A stretch of DNA of 64,000 nucleotides. Source: UBA1672 sp050633645. GTDB taxonomy: Bacteria; Pseudomonadota; Alphaproteobacteria; Micavibrionales; Micavibrionaceae. Below are positions 43,832-51,481 of the stretch, piece by piece (the first letter of the stretch is position 1; each line of letters begins with the position of its first letter). The stretch lies in NCBI GenBank assembly GCA_050633645.1, contig JBOEGX010000002.1, forward strand, positions 824,368 through 888,367. Direction: 5' to 3'. The position numbers and the translations under genes are program-made. The notes beneath the pieces are model-generated. The model made no database searches and was not told the origin of the DNA. It worked only from the letters and a program-made list of their open reading frames with translations.

Positions 43832-44701
43832 TCATTTTCTTTTCTGGGCAAAGAGCCACGCCCAAATCTTTTTAGAGTACAAGGATTTATACGCACAATC
43901 ATGCTTCATGTATTGAATCTCTTTATAGGAAATGTTTCCGCCAGTCTCTTCGATGTTTTTAACAAGTTTTTGTGTTTCGATTGTTGGGTATGTGATGTTG
44001 CTATCTCCAGTCATGATGAGGATGGGTGTCTTTGAAATATTAGTGGTTTTGTTTTGATCCCAGTCGGGGCTGTGTGCGATTGCTGCAGCAAAAAGATCAG
44101 GTCGCTTATCAAGCGCGCTTAATGCTCCTGTCGCTCCATGACCACATCCCACAATGTAGATTCTCTGTGTATCAATGGGGTATTCCCTAACTATGTCTTC
44201 GGCGAGTTTCAGAACGGCATGAAGGCTGTGTTGTTGTGTTGTTGTGCGGTGATATCCCCATAGAAAGTCTTTTGGGAGTTTGGGCGCGATGCTGAATGCG
44301 GGGAATTTAATTTTATATGTATTATGGTAGGCGGCGCTATAGGAGGGGGAATCGGTGTCGGATAAATGTATGATGAGCGGGAATTTCAGATTCTCTGGCC
44401 AGGGCTTGGCTGGTGCCTGTATCATATATTCCAAATCTATCGCAGATAAGTCTGATGAATCAGCAGATGCAGATTTATAATGTTCGGATGAGTAATCCTT
44501 GTATACTTTTGCACTGGGACTATTTTTGCCGCTAGCATGATCACTGGCATCGGTAAGTAGTTTTTTTAAAAAAGGGTCTGATGAGGCAAGTTGCGCATCT
44601 GGTGCAACATCCCTTAATAAAAAATAAGGAATAACGAAGAAAATCGGTAGCACCAAAAGCAATATTATGAGCTTTATGTTCATATAAGGAAATCCATTCA
44701 T
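43832..44701 (-). CDS. Membrane-anchored alpha/beta-hydrolase-like protein, degenerate nucleophile
   Basis: A 289-residue protein with an N-terminal anchor (about residues 10-28) and an alpha/beta-hydrolase domain resembling predicted esterases. The elbow that should read GxSxG is GCGHG in YIVGCGHGATGALSA, so the serine nucleophile is replaced by Gly. TPILIMTGDSN (acid region) and MKHDCAYKS (His region) are kept. It may be a non-catalytic relative, or use another residue. A start at 44683 (residue 7) is an alternative. It converges with the phasin gene and shares its terminator; whether it has a link to PHA metabolism is unknown. Confidence 0.6.
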   Translation of the reverse strand: MNGFPYMNIKLIILLLVLPIFFVIPYFLLRDVAPDAQLASSDPFLKKLLTDASDHASGKNSPSAKVYKDYSSEHYKSASADSSDLSAIDLEYMIQAPAKPWPENLKFPLIIHLSDTDSPSYSAAYHNTYKIKFPAFSIAPKLPKDFLWGYHRTTTQQHSLHAVLKLAEDIVREYPIDTQRIYIVGCGHGATGALSALDKRPDLFAAAIAHSPDWDQNKTTNISKTPILIMTGDSNITYPTIETQKLVKNIEETGGNISYKEIQYMKHDCAYKSLYSKKIWAWLFAQKRK

Positions 44702-44792
44702 ATATTTTGAGTAAGAATTTTTTAAACATATAGAGACATTTAAGTCAAAGTATTATTGGGCGATGTTGGGATTATGATGAATATAGGTTTGC

Positions 44793-44816
44793 TTATAAAT
44801 GCGGAGTTATTTATAA
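44793..44816 (+). repeat. Perfect inverted repeat upstream of mtnB
   Basis: TTATAAAT (44793-44800) and ATTTATAA (44809-44816) form an 8-bp perfect dyad around an 8-base loop containing GGAG. It ends 9 bases before the mtnB ATG. It could be a regulator site or an RNA hairpin controlling ribosome access, since no other good ribosome site is visible. Confidence 0.45.
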
Positions 44817-44825
44817 CCGTAAATC

Positions 44826-45449
44826 ATGTATATATCTTTTGAAAAGGCGGTAAGTGATATCATCAAGGCGGGCAATCGTCTTGACGCAATGCAACTCGCC
44901 CCTGCCACCAGTGGCAATTACTCTATGCGCACGGGTGAAGATGAAATGGCGATCACCGTATCTGGTGCGCATAAGGGACAATTGCAGCCGAGCCAAATTA
45001 TGCGCGCAAAACTGGATGGCACGCCCATTGATGATAAAAAACCATCCGCAGAAACATTACTGCATTGTGTCCTGTATAAGATGTTTCCAGATTGTAACGC
45101 GATTTTGCACACTCATTCTGTTGCCAATACAGTTCTGACCCGCTTTATGGACAGGGCGGAATATCTTGAGTTATCAGGTTATGAAATGCTAAAAGCATAT
45201 AATGGAGTTGAGACACATAATTGCTCCGTGCGCTTGCCAATTTTCGATAATACGCAAGACATGAATGATTTATCGATACGTGTTGAGGAAATGCTGCAAA
45301 AGAATCCAAATATCCCTGCTTACATGATACGTGCCCATGGCATTTATGGGTGGGGAAAGGATATGGCAGAGGCCGAACGTGTGATCGAGGCCACAGAAAT
45401 GATGCTATCTTGTGAGCTAAATATGAAACAAATAAAAGGAGCTGTGTAG
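44826..45449 (+). CDS. mtnB: Methylthioribulose-1-phosphate dehydratase
   Basis: A 207-residue class II aldolase-like zinc enzyme that dehydrates 5-methylthioribulose-1-phosphate in methionine salvage. ATSGNYSMR is the family N-terminal motif. The zinc histidines are in LHTHSVANTV (His-x-His) and IRAHGIYGWG. The catalytic Glu region lies near PSAETLLH. It is the first gene of mtnB-mtnD-mtnC-mtnA, with 1 bp to mtnD. The start ATG is preceded by an inverted repeat rather than a clear ribosome site. Confidence 0.95.
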   Translation: MYISFEKAVSDIIKAGNRLDAMQLAPATSGNYSMRTGEDEMAITVSGAHKGQLQPSQIMRAKLDGTPIDDKKPSAETLLHCVLYKMFPDCNAILHTHSVANTVLTRFMDRAEYLELSGYEMLKAYNGVETHNCSVRLPIFDNTQDMNDLSIRVEEMLQKNPNIPAYMIRAHGIYGWGKDMAEAERVIEATEMMLSCELNMKQIKGAV

Positions 45450-45450
45450 G

Positions 45451-46011
45451 ATGAGCCGCTTAACGATCTATCCTGATAACCAACCTGATAATGTCATCCT
45501 TGATTCGCAAGATGGTACGATCATCGCAAGCGAAATGGACGCGATCGGTGTACGGTTCGAGCGTTGGAAAACGAAAGATCCATTGCCAGAGGGAGCAAAT
45601 GACGATGATGTGATGGCCGCCTATGCGAATGACATTGCCCGCCTTAAGGATGAAAACGGATATCAGTCCGTTGATGTTATTCGTCTTGATTCCTCGCATC
45701 CGCAAAAATTAGAGCTTCGCCAAAAATTCTTGAGCGAGCATACACATAGTGAAGATGAGGTAAGGTTCTTCGTTGAGGGCTCTGGCATTTTCTATCTGCG
45801 CGTTGATGAAAAGGTCTATATGACTTTATGCGAGCGCGGCGATTTAATCAGTGTCCCCGAAGGCACGAAGCACTGGTTCGATATGAGCGAGAACCCAAAG
45901 CTAACCTGTATCCGCCTGTTTACCTCTAAACAGGGCTGGGTTGCAGACTTCACCGGCGATGATATTGCCGATAAATTCCCCAAATACGAAAATCAAGAAA
46001 AGGTCGCATAA
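45451..46011 (+). CDS. mtnD: Acireductone dioxygenase
   Basis: A 186-residue cupin that converts acireductone and O2 to 2-keto-4-methylthiobutyrate and formate with Fe, or to an off-pathway product with Ni. The metal-binding set is HTHSEDE (His, His, Glu) and the later His in EGTKHWFDM. The N-terminus MSRLTIYPDNQPDN is normal. It lies 1 bp after mtnB and 3 bp before mtnC. The product needs a transaminase to become methionine; none is encoded beside this operon. Confidence 0.96.
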   Translation: MSRLTIYPDNQPDNVILDSQDGTIIASEMDAIGVRFERWKTKDPLPEGANDDDVMAAYANDIARLKDENGYQSVDVIRLDSSHPQKLELRQKFLSEHTHSEDEVRFFVEGSGIFYLRVDEKVYMTLCERGDLISVPEGTKHWFDMSENPKLTCIRLFTSKQGWVADFTGDDIADKFPKYENQEKVA

Positions 46012-46014
46012 GAT

Positions 46015-46713
46015 ATGGATCAGGAAATTAAAGCCATTGTAACGGATATTGAGGGTACAACAAGTGCGATATCTTTTGTAAAGGATACGCTATTCCCTTT
46101 TGCCTATAAGCATTTACCTGATTATATATGGGATAATGAGGCTGAGCTGACCCATATTCTCGATGCCGTGCGCGAGGAAGAGCGGAACTCTGACTTATCA
46201 ACGCAAGAGTTGATTGAGGTTATGCTGCGCTATATCGATGAAGATAAAAAAGTAACCCCCTTGAAAACCCTGCAAGGCTCCATCTGGGAAGAAGGTTACA
46301 AATCTGGCGAGCTTATAGGCCACGTCTATGATGACGCGCTTGAAGGCTTGAGGCGTTGGAAAGAGCAGGGCATAAAGCTTTATGTGTATTCCTCTGGCTC
46401 TGTCCCCGCACAAAAACTGCTATTCGGGCATACAAAGGCGGGGGACTTGAATACGCTATTCTCTGGGTATTTTGATACAAACACAGGCGCAAAGAAGGAT
46501 GTGCGCTCTTATGAAAAAATTGCGAAGGAGATAAGAACTCCAGCAGAGAATGTCCTCTTTCTATCCGACAGCACAGATGAAATTGCTGCAGCCTCCGATG
46601 CGGGGATGAATGTGATTATCCTTGATCGTGAAAAGGCATTGATTGATACACTTGGCTATACGGTGACCTCTTCATTTGATGATATTTTAAACGAAGCGGT
46701 GATTGAGGCATAA
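46015..46713 (+). CDS. mtnC: Enolase-phosphatase E1
   Basis: A 232-residue HAD-superfamily enzyme that enolises and dephosphorylates 2,3-diketo-5-methylthiopentyl-1-phosphate to acireductone, the MtnD substrate. The nucleophile motif is VTDIEGTTS (Asp and acid/base Glu), followed by YSSGSVPAQKLLFG (Ser motif) and FLSDSTDEIAAASDAGM (metal-binding Asp). It lies within the mtn operon with 3-bp gaps on both sides. The length is normal. Confidence 0.96.
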   Translation: MDQEIKAIVTDIEGTTSAISFVKDTLFPFAYKHLPDYIWDNEAELTHILDAVREEERNSDLSTQELIEVMLRYIDEDKKVTPLKTLQGSIWEEGYKSGELIGHVYDDALEGLRRWKEQGIKLYVYSSGSVPAQKLLFGHTKAGDLNTLFSGYFDTNTGAKKDVRSYEKIAKEIRTPAENVLFLSDSTDEIAAASDAGMNVIILDREKALIDTLGYTVTSSFDDILNEAVIEA

Positions 46714-46716
46714 GAG

Positions 46717-47808
46717 ATGAAAATTAACGGCACACATTATCGCTCTATCGAGGTCAATGACGACGGTTGGTCGGTGCGTATTTTTGACCAGCAAAAGTTA
46801 CCGTGGGAGCTTGTGAATTTGAAATTGGAAACGATGGAGCAGGCAGCATACGCGATTAAGGAAATGCAAACACGCGGTGCACCCATGCTTGCTATGACGG
46901 CGGCCTATGGTATGTGCCTGGCGCTACGCCAAAATGCATCGGATGAAAACTTACAAGCCGCTTATGGCGCTCTGCTCGCCACTCGCCCAACGGCTGTAAA
47001 TTTACGCTGGGCGTTGGATGAAGTTATGAACGCAGTCAAAGACCTGCCACAAGATCAACGCGCCGCCGCCGCCTATGCGCGCGCAGGTGAGATGTGTGAT
47101 GAGGACGTAGAGATCAACCGCAATATCGGTCTAAACGGACTCAAGCTTCTCAAAAAAATAGCCGCTGCCAAAAATGGCGAGACAGTAAATATAATGACAC
47201 ATTGCAATGCTGGCTGGCTGGCCACCGTTGATTACGGCACAATCAGCGCACCTATATATATGGCACATGATGCGGGGCTAAAGATTCATGTCTGGGTCAG
47301 TGAAACTCGCCCCCGTAATCAGGGCGCGTCTCTTACCGCGTACGAGCTTCAGCAGCACGGCGTTCCGCATACCGTTATTCCTGATAATGCTTCGGGACAT
47401 TTAATGCAAAAAGGGCGGGTGGATATTGTTTTAACAGGCACAGACCGCGTCACCCGTAACGGCGATACCTGCAATAAAATCGGAACCTATATGAAGGCTG
47501 TGGCGGCAAAGCATAATAATGTACCAATGTTTATTGCTCTGCCGTACCCCACGATTGACTACACCATGCAAAGCGGGGATTTGATCCCGATAGAAGAGCG
47601 CAGCGCCCGCGAGGTTACCCATATCACGGGGCTTACAGGGGGCGGCGAAATTAAAGAAGTTAAAATTACAGGATCAAATGCGTTCAACCCTGGCTTTGAT
47701 GTCACCCCCGCCGACTTGATCGCGGGATATATTACGGAACGCGGAATCCTTGAAAAAGTGTGCAGCGGTGATACGGATGAGCCTGTCTTCATGAAAGACG
47801 CGGCATAA
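46717..47808 (+). CDS. mtnA: Methylthioribose-1-phosphate isomerase
   Basis: A 363-residue eIF2B-like isomerase converting 5-methylthioribose-1-phosphate to the ribulose form used by MtnB. Conserved pieces are MQTRGAPMLAMTAAYG, NIMTHCNAGWLATVDYGT (catalytic Cys), SETRPRNQGASLTAYEL and VLTGTDRVTRNGDTCNKIG (catalytic Asp). It is last in mtnBDCA. The pathway's first step, MtnP phosphorolysis or MtnN plus MtnK, is not encoded in the window. Confidence 0.96.
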   Translation: MKINGTHYRSIEVNDDGWSVRIFDQQKLPWELVNLKLETMEQAAYAIKEMQTRGAPMLAMTAAYGMCLALRQNASDENLQAAYGALLATRPTAVNLRWALDEVMNAVKDLPQDQRAAAAYARAGEMCDEDVEINRNIGLNGLKLLKKIAAAKNGETVNIMTHCNAGWLATVDYGTISAPIYMAHDAGLKIHVWVSETRPRNQGASLTAYELQQHGVPHTVIPDNASGHLMQKGRVDIVLTGTDRVTRNGDTCNKIGTYMKAVAAKHNNVPMFIALPYPTIDYTMQSGDLIPIEERSAREVTHITGLTGGGEIKEVKITGSNAFNPGFDVTPADLIAGYITERGILEKVCSGDTDEPVFMKDAA

Positions 47809-47877
47809 TAATGCCGATTTTGTTTGCGCCAGACATTATAATTTGTTTAGAATAGGGAATAATAAAATAATATTGGG

Positions 47878-48717
47878 ATGAGCATGTTAGCATTAAAACA
47901 GCAATTTGAAGACGTAAACGGCGAGGCGATTGAAAATACCGCGCAGGAAGCTACGTTTGATATTAATGCACCTGTTTCAAATGATGCCCTATATTCTCCC
48001 GACACCACTTATGAGCGCGAGGTATTTTACGACAATATGCTCGAAAATCCTGACATGACAGTTTACGATAATGATGATATCGCATTGAAAATGACGGATA
48101 CAGGGAATGATCAGGCATATAACACAGTGAAGGAAATGGCGGACACCTCTGGTGGCGAGCTTGGCCTTAATCACAGAATGGAGCGCGGAGTTGATCAGAA
48201 AATGGAGCGTTTTGACGGCAGTCTCAGTCAGAACTTAAGTGAAAATGCTCAGGGGCTAAAACAGGATTATGAAGCTGGCTTAGCTGATAAATTCGGTAAC
48301 TGGGAGGAGGGCGATGCGCTCACCCTAACCACGCCCGATGAAGGTGATCCAGAATTAAACATGCCCGAAATTTTATATCTATTAGAAAAAGAAGACCCGA
48401 GTGTAGCCGTTCAGGCCATATATTTCGAACTTGCCGAGATGGGTGTTGATCCAAATGATTTGGACGCCGCCATGAAGGCAGGCAATGATTATGATGTCCT
48501 TGACGCATTATCGGATGTTGCTGAGAAAAATGACCTGACAGACATTGCGCAATACGGCAATGATGTGCAGCAATCCTTCGCGAATATCGGCGTACCCGAA
48601 GCCATTCAGAACGTTACACCAGAGATCACGCAAGTTCAGCCAGAATTTGCAATGAACGACCTCAAATGGGATCTTGAAAACCAGCAACCAAAAGTCGCCG
48701 CGATGGGTATGGGCTAA
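47878..48717 (+). CDS. Hypothetical acidic protein
   Basis: A 279-residue, very acidic protein (rich in Asp, Glu, Asn and Gln) of no family I recognise. It has no signal peptide, membrane helix or cysteines. Much of residues 1-160 looks disordered; the C-terminal third is helical (ILYLLEKEDPSVAVQAIYFE and ALSDVAEKNDLTDI). An alternative start is the ATG two codons in. It sits between the mtn operon (69 bp) and rplK (161 bp), where secE-nusG would be expected in many bacteria. Confidence 0.5.
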   Translation: MSMLALKQQFEDVNGEAIENTAQEATFDINAPVSNDALYSPDTTYEREVFYDNMLENPDMTVYDNDDIALKMTDTGNDQAYNTVKEMADTSGGELGLNHRMERGVDQKMERFDGSLSQNLSENAQGLKQDYEAGLADKFGNWEEGDALTLTTPDEGDPELNMPEILYLLEKEDPSVAVQAIYFELAEMGVDPNDLDAAMKAGNDYDVLDALSDVAEKNDLTDIAQYGNDVQQSFANIGVPEAIQNVTPEITQVQPEFAMNDLKWDLENQQPKVAAMGMG

Positions 48718-48754
48718 CACACTCATTATTTCCTTGATTTATAATTTTCTTTTC

Positions 48755-48819
48755 TATAGTTTGCGCGTCATAGCGTGGAAGGTTTTCTCTTGTCTAAGGC
48801 CATAAGAGAGCCGTACCAC
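48755..48819 (+). promoter_or_regulatory. rplK promoter (-10) and structured leader
   Basis: TATAGT at 48755-48760 is a likely -10 box, with a weak TTGATT -35 at 48734-48739. Downstream, GTGG (48775-48778), GG (48781-48782) and TCTCTT (48786-48791) pair with AAGAGA (48804-48809), CC (48811-48812) and CCAC (48816-48819), with small internal loops. An interrupted hairpin like this fits an L1-type autogenous control site before rplK-rplA, but the binding sequence itself is not proven. Confidence 0.45.
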
Positions 48820-48878
48820 TAACTCCAACTTCTGTTTTTTTAATTAGAAACAGGCCATAGTTTTAAAGGAGATAGACA

Positions 48879-49307
48879 ATGGCAAAAAAAATATCAGGTT
48901 ATATTAATCTGACAATCCCGGGTGGCGCAGCTAACCCATCTCCACCGGTTGGTCCTGCTTTGGGTCAACATGGTGTAAACATCATGGAATTCTGTAAGGC
49001 GTTTAACGCGAAAACAGAAGATGCAAAAGGTATTCCTACACCAGTGGTTATCACTGTTTATGAAGATCGCTCATTTACATTCATCACAAAGACACCTCCT
49101 GCAAGCTACTTCATTAAGCAAGCAGCGAAGTTGAAATCTGGTGCGAATAACCCAAGCCGTGAGATTGTTGGTCAAATCCGTAAGTCTCAGGTAAAGGAAA
49201 TTGCAGAAAAGAAAATGCCTGATTTGAATGCGAATGACATCGATGCAGCAATGAAAATCATTGAAGGCTCTGCGCGCTCTATGGGCGTAGAAGTTGTGGA
49301 AGGATAA
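48879..49307 (+). CDS. rplK: 50S ribosomal protein L11
   Basis: A 142-residue protein of the GTPase-associated centre that binds 23S rRNA near position 1067. The proline-rich linker region ANPSPPVGPALGQHGVNIMEF and the C-terminal rRNA-binding domain with TPPASYFIKQAA and KMPDLNANDIDAAMKIIEGSA are canonical. A strong AAAGGAG ribosome site precedes the ATG. It opens the rplKAJL-rpoBC cluster. secE and nusG, the usual upstream genes, are not here. Confidence 0.98.
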   Translation: MAKKISGYINLTIPGGAANPSPPVGPALGQHGVNIMEFCKAFNAKTEDAKGIPTPVVITVYEDRSFTFITKTPPASYFIKQAAKLKSGANNPSREIVGQIRKSQVKEIAEKKMPDLNANDIDAAMKIIEGSARSMGVEVVEG

Positions 49308-49311
49308 TATC

Positions 49312-50016
49312 ATGGCACAAGCAACAAAAAACAATAAAGCAGCAGCAGAGAAAGTGGATCGCAATAAATTCTATGATTTGGCTGAAGCTGTTAAAATTAT
49401 CAAAGGCTGTTCAAAAAGCCGTAAATTTGATGAAACGGTTGAGATCGCTCTTAATCTTGGTGTCGATACGAAGCACGCGGATCAACAAGTTCGTGGAATG
49501 GTGACTTTGCCAAATGGTACAGGCGCGACTGTTCGTGTTGCCGTGTTCGCAAAGGATGATAAGGCCGAAGAAGCGAAAAAAGCAGGTGCGGATATCGTTG
49601 GTGAAATGGATCTTGTTGAAAAGATCCAAAAAGGCGAAATCGACTTTGATCGTTGTATCGCAACACCTGACATGATGGCTTTGGTTGGTCGCGTTGCAAA
49701 GGTTTTGGGGCCAAAAGGTATGATGCCTAACCCGAAACTCGGTACCGTTACGCCAAATGTAGCGCAAGCGGTTAAGGATGCAAAGGGCGGCGCTCTTGAA
49801 TTCCGCGCGGAAAAAGCCGGTATCGTTCATGCACGTGTTGGTAAAGCATCATTCGATGAGAAAAAACTCGTGGAAAATGTCGCTGCTTTCGTTGATGCAA
49901 TTCAGCGCGCACGTCCAGCGGGTGCAAAGGGTACATTCATCGAAAAAGTATCTCTAAGCTCCACAATGGGCCCGGGTCTAAAAATCAACCTGGAAAGTGT
50001 TCAAAAAGTCGCTTGA
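49312..50016 (+). CDS. rplA: 50S ribosomal protein L1
   Basis: A 234-residue protein of the L1 stalk, which moves tRNA from the E site and in many bacteria represses its own mRNA. Key segments are KFDETVEIALNLGVDTKHADQ, VRGMVTLPNGTG, GRVAKVLGPKGMMPNPK and GTV. The start ATG at 49312 lies 4 bp after rplK and gives MAQATKNNKAA; an ATG at 49294 within rplK is rejected. It is followed by a 243-bp structured gap before rplJ. Confidence 0.98.
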   Translation: MAQATKNNKAAAEKVDRNKFYDLAEAVKIIKGCSKSRKFDETVEIALNLGVDTKHADQQVRGMVTLPNGTGATVRVAVFAKDDKAEEAKKAGADIVGEMDLVEKIQKGEIDFDRCIATPDMMALVGRVAKVLGPKGMMPNPKLGTVTPNVAQAVKDAKGGALEFRAEKAGIVHARVGKASFDEKKLVENVAAFVDAIQRARPAGAKGTFIEKVSLSSTMGPGLKINLESVQKVA

Positions 50017-50048
50017 TGCTGCTTTTTTAAAGAATACTTAAATAATTC

Positions 50049-50242
50049 TTGACGAGCCGATTATTCTTCTGTAGAAATCGGCTCGTTGAATTAAAGACCT
50101 GTCCAAGACTGTATGGCAAAAAAGTAAGTCCTACATAGATAGAGTAAGAAAACCCCTGTAAGCGGGTGATCTTGTTTTGTTGATTTGGGTGGGTGGTTTT
50201 ATCAAGTAGGATAAAACCATTTTTTGTTTTTTGGATAAACCA
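50049..50242 (+). promoter_or_regulatory. rplJ leader: promoter, two hairpins and a putative attenuator
   Basis: TTGACG (50049-50054), 17 bases and TAGAAA (50072-50077) form a possible promoter. It overlaps an 11-bp perfect hairpin, ACGAGCCGATT (50052-50062) with AATCGGCTCGT (50076-50086). Near the gene, TGGTTTTATC (50194-50203) pairs perfectly with GATAAAACCA (50210-50219) and is followed by T-runs to 50232, an intrinsic-terminator shape. A second copy GGATAAACCA (50233-50242) could compete for the same arm just before the AGGAG ribosome site. This fits attenuation or L10-dependent control. Confidence 0.6.
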
Positions 50243-50259
50243 ATTTAGGAGTAAGACCC

Positions 50260-50775
50260 ATGGGTATGAACCGGGCGCAAAAAGAATTAGAAATTAAAGA
50301 GCTTTCTGACCGTTTCGGCAGTGATGAGCTTGTTGTTGTAACGCATTACTCTGGTCTAACTGTGTCAGAGCTTTCCGATCTTCGTGGTGAACTACGTAAA
50401 GAAGGTGCATCATTTAAGGTGACGAAGAACTCTTTGGCGAAAATCGCGATTAAGGGAACTCAGTTTGAGGCTCTGGATGGCTTGTTCACTGGCCCAACTG
50501 GTGTTGCATCTTCGCAAGATCCTGTTGCTGCGGCAAAGGTTGCACATAAATTTGCAAAAGATAATAAAAAGCTGATCATTATTGGTGGCGCGCTTGGTTC
50601 TATGGTTCTTGACGCTGCTGGCGTTGAGGCGATTGCAAAATTACCATCTCTGGACGAGCTTCGTTCAAAGCTTATTGGCTTGTTACAAGCGCCTGCACAG
50701 AAAATCGCAAGCATTACTGCGGCACCTGCGCGTGAGCTTGTTGGCGTGACTAAAGCATATGGTGAAAAAGTTTAA
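50260..50775 (+). CDS. rplJ: 50S ribosomal protein L10
   Basis: A 171-residue stalk base protein that anchors L7/L12 dimers. Typical segments are NRAQKELEIKEL, VVVTHYSGLTVSELSDLR, GASFKVTKNSLAKIAIKGT, GPTGVA and the C-terminal helix PAREL-VGVTKAYGEK that holds L12 dimers. AGGAG lies 9 bases before the ATG at 50260. It is followed by rplL after 66 bp. L10 with L7/L12 probably controls this leader, as in other bacteria. Confidence 0.97.
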   Translation: MGMNRAQKELEIKELSDRFGSDELVVVTHYSGLTVSELSDLRGELRKEGASFKVTKNSLAKIAIKGTQFEALDGLFTGPTGVASSQDPVAAAKVAHKFAKDNKKLIIIGGALGSMVLDAAGVEAIAKLPSLDELRSKLIGLLQAPAQKIASITAAPARELVGVTKAYGEKV

Positions 50776-50841
50776 TAAAAAGGTTTCCGGGGTGTCCCGG
50801 GTTTGTTTTCGGCGAATTAGTTATATAAAGGAGAAAATATT

Positions 50842-51216
50842 ATGGCTGCTGATCTAGGTAAAATTGTTGACCAACTATCTGAACTAAGTGTTTTGGAAGC
50901 TGCTGAGCTTTCTAAGCTTTTGGAAGAAAAATGGGGCGTTACTGCCGCTGCTGCTGCCGCACCTGTTGCTGCTGCCGCTGCTGGTGGTGAAGCTGCAGAA
51001 GAAAAGAGTGACTTTGATGTTATTCTTGATGCTGCTGGTGGAAATAAAATCGCAGTGATTAAAGAAGTTCGTGCTATCACAGGTCTTGGCTTGAAAGAAG
51101 CAAAAGACCTTGTTGAAGCCGGCGGTAAAGCTGTTAAAGAAGGTGCTTCTAAAGCAGAGGCAGACGAAATTAAAGCCAAGTTGGAAGCAGCTGGCGCAAC
51201 AGTTACTCTTAAGTAA
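50842..51216 (+). CDS. rplL: 50S ribosomal protein L7/L12
   Basis: A 124-residue protein of the ribosomal stalk that recruits translation factors. An N-terminal dimerisation domain (LGKIVDQLSELSVLEAAELS), an alanine-rich hinge (AAAAAPVAAAAAGG, about residues 33-48) and the C-terminal factor-binding domain (KIAVIKEVRAITGLGLKEAK) are present. AAAGGAG precedes the ATG. Two terminator-like hairpins follow before rpoB, which would let more stalk protein than polymerase be made. Confidence 0.98.
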   Translation: MAADLGKIVDQLSELSVLEAAELSKLLEEKWGVTAAAAAAPVAAAAAGGEAAEEKSDFDVILDAAGGNKIAVIKEVRAITGLGLKEAKDLVEAGGKAVKEGASKAEADEIKAKLEAAGATVTLK

Positions 51217-51236
51217 TTATTGTAAAATACATTCAG

Positions 51237-51277
51237 GCATTTCCCGCTTGTTTCTTACTCGTGGGAAATGCTTTTTT
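51237..51277 (+). terminator. Terminator/attenuator between rplL and rpoB
   Basis: GCATTTCCC (51237-51245) pairs with GGGAAATGC (51263-51271), a 9-bp perfect stem with a 17-base loop, followed by six T residues. It lies 21 bp after the rplL stop, so partial termination before rpoB is likely. Confidence 0.7.
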
Positions 51278-51406
51278 CGGTTTATGAACAGATTCGTGTT
51301 GACAAGTATCGTTTCATAGGCCATATAGCTTGAAAACTTTTCAGGGAAAAAGTGATACCCGTGCTAAAAACGGAATCCGTCATTGCGGAAAACGCTAATT
51401 TTTAAA

Positions 51407-51450
51407 CTGCACCACCTTTTATTTCTTAAGGGTTGTGGATGCGGTTTTTT
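51407..51450 (+). terminator. Second terminator-like hairpin before rpoB
   Basis: CTGCA-CCAC (51407-51415) pairs with GTGG-A-TGCGG (51435-51444) with one bulged A and one wobble, followed by TTTTTT (51445-51450). It lies 31 bp before the rpoB ATG. It is weaker than the first terminator and may be a pause or attenuation site. Confidence 0.4.
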
Positions 51451-51481
51451 ATGCTTTGGAATAAGATAAAGGTAGGACAAT

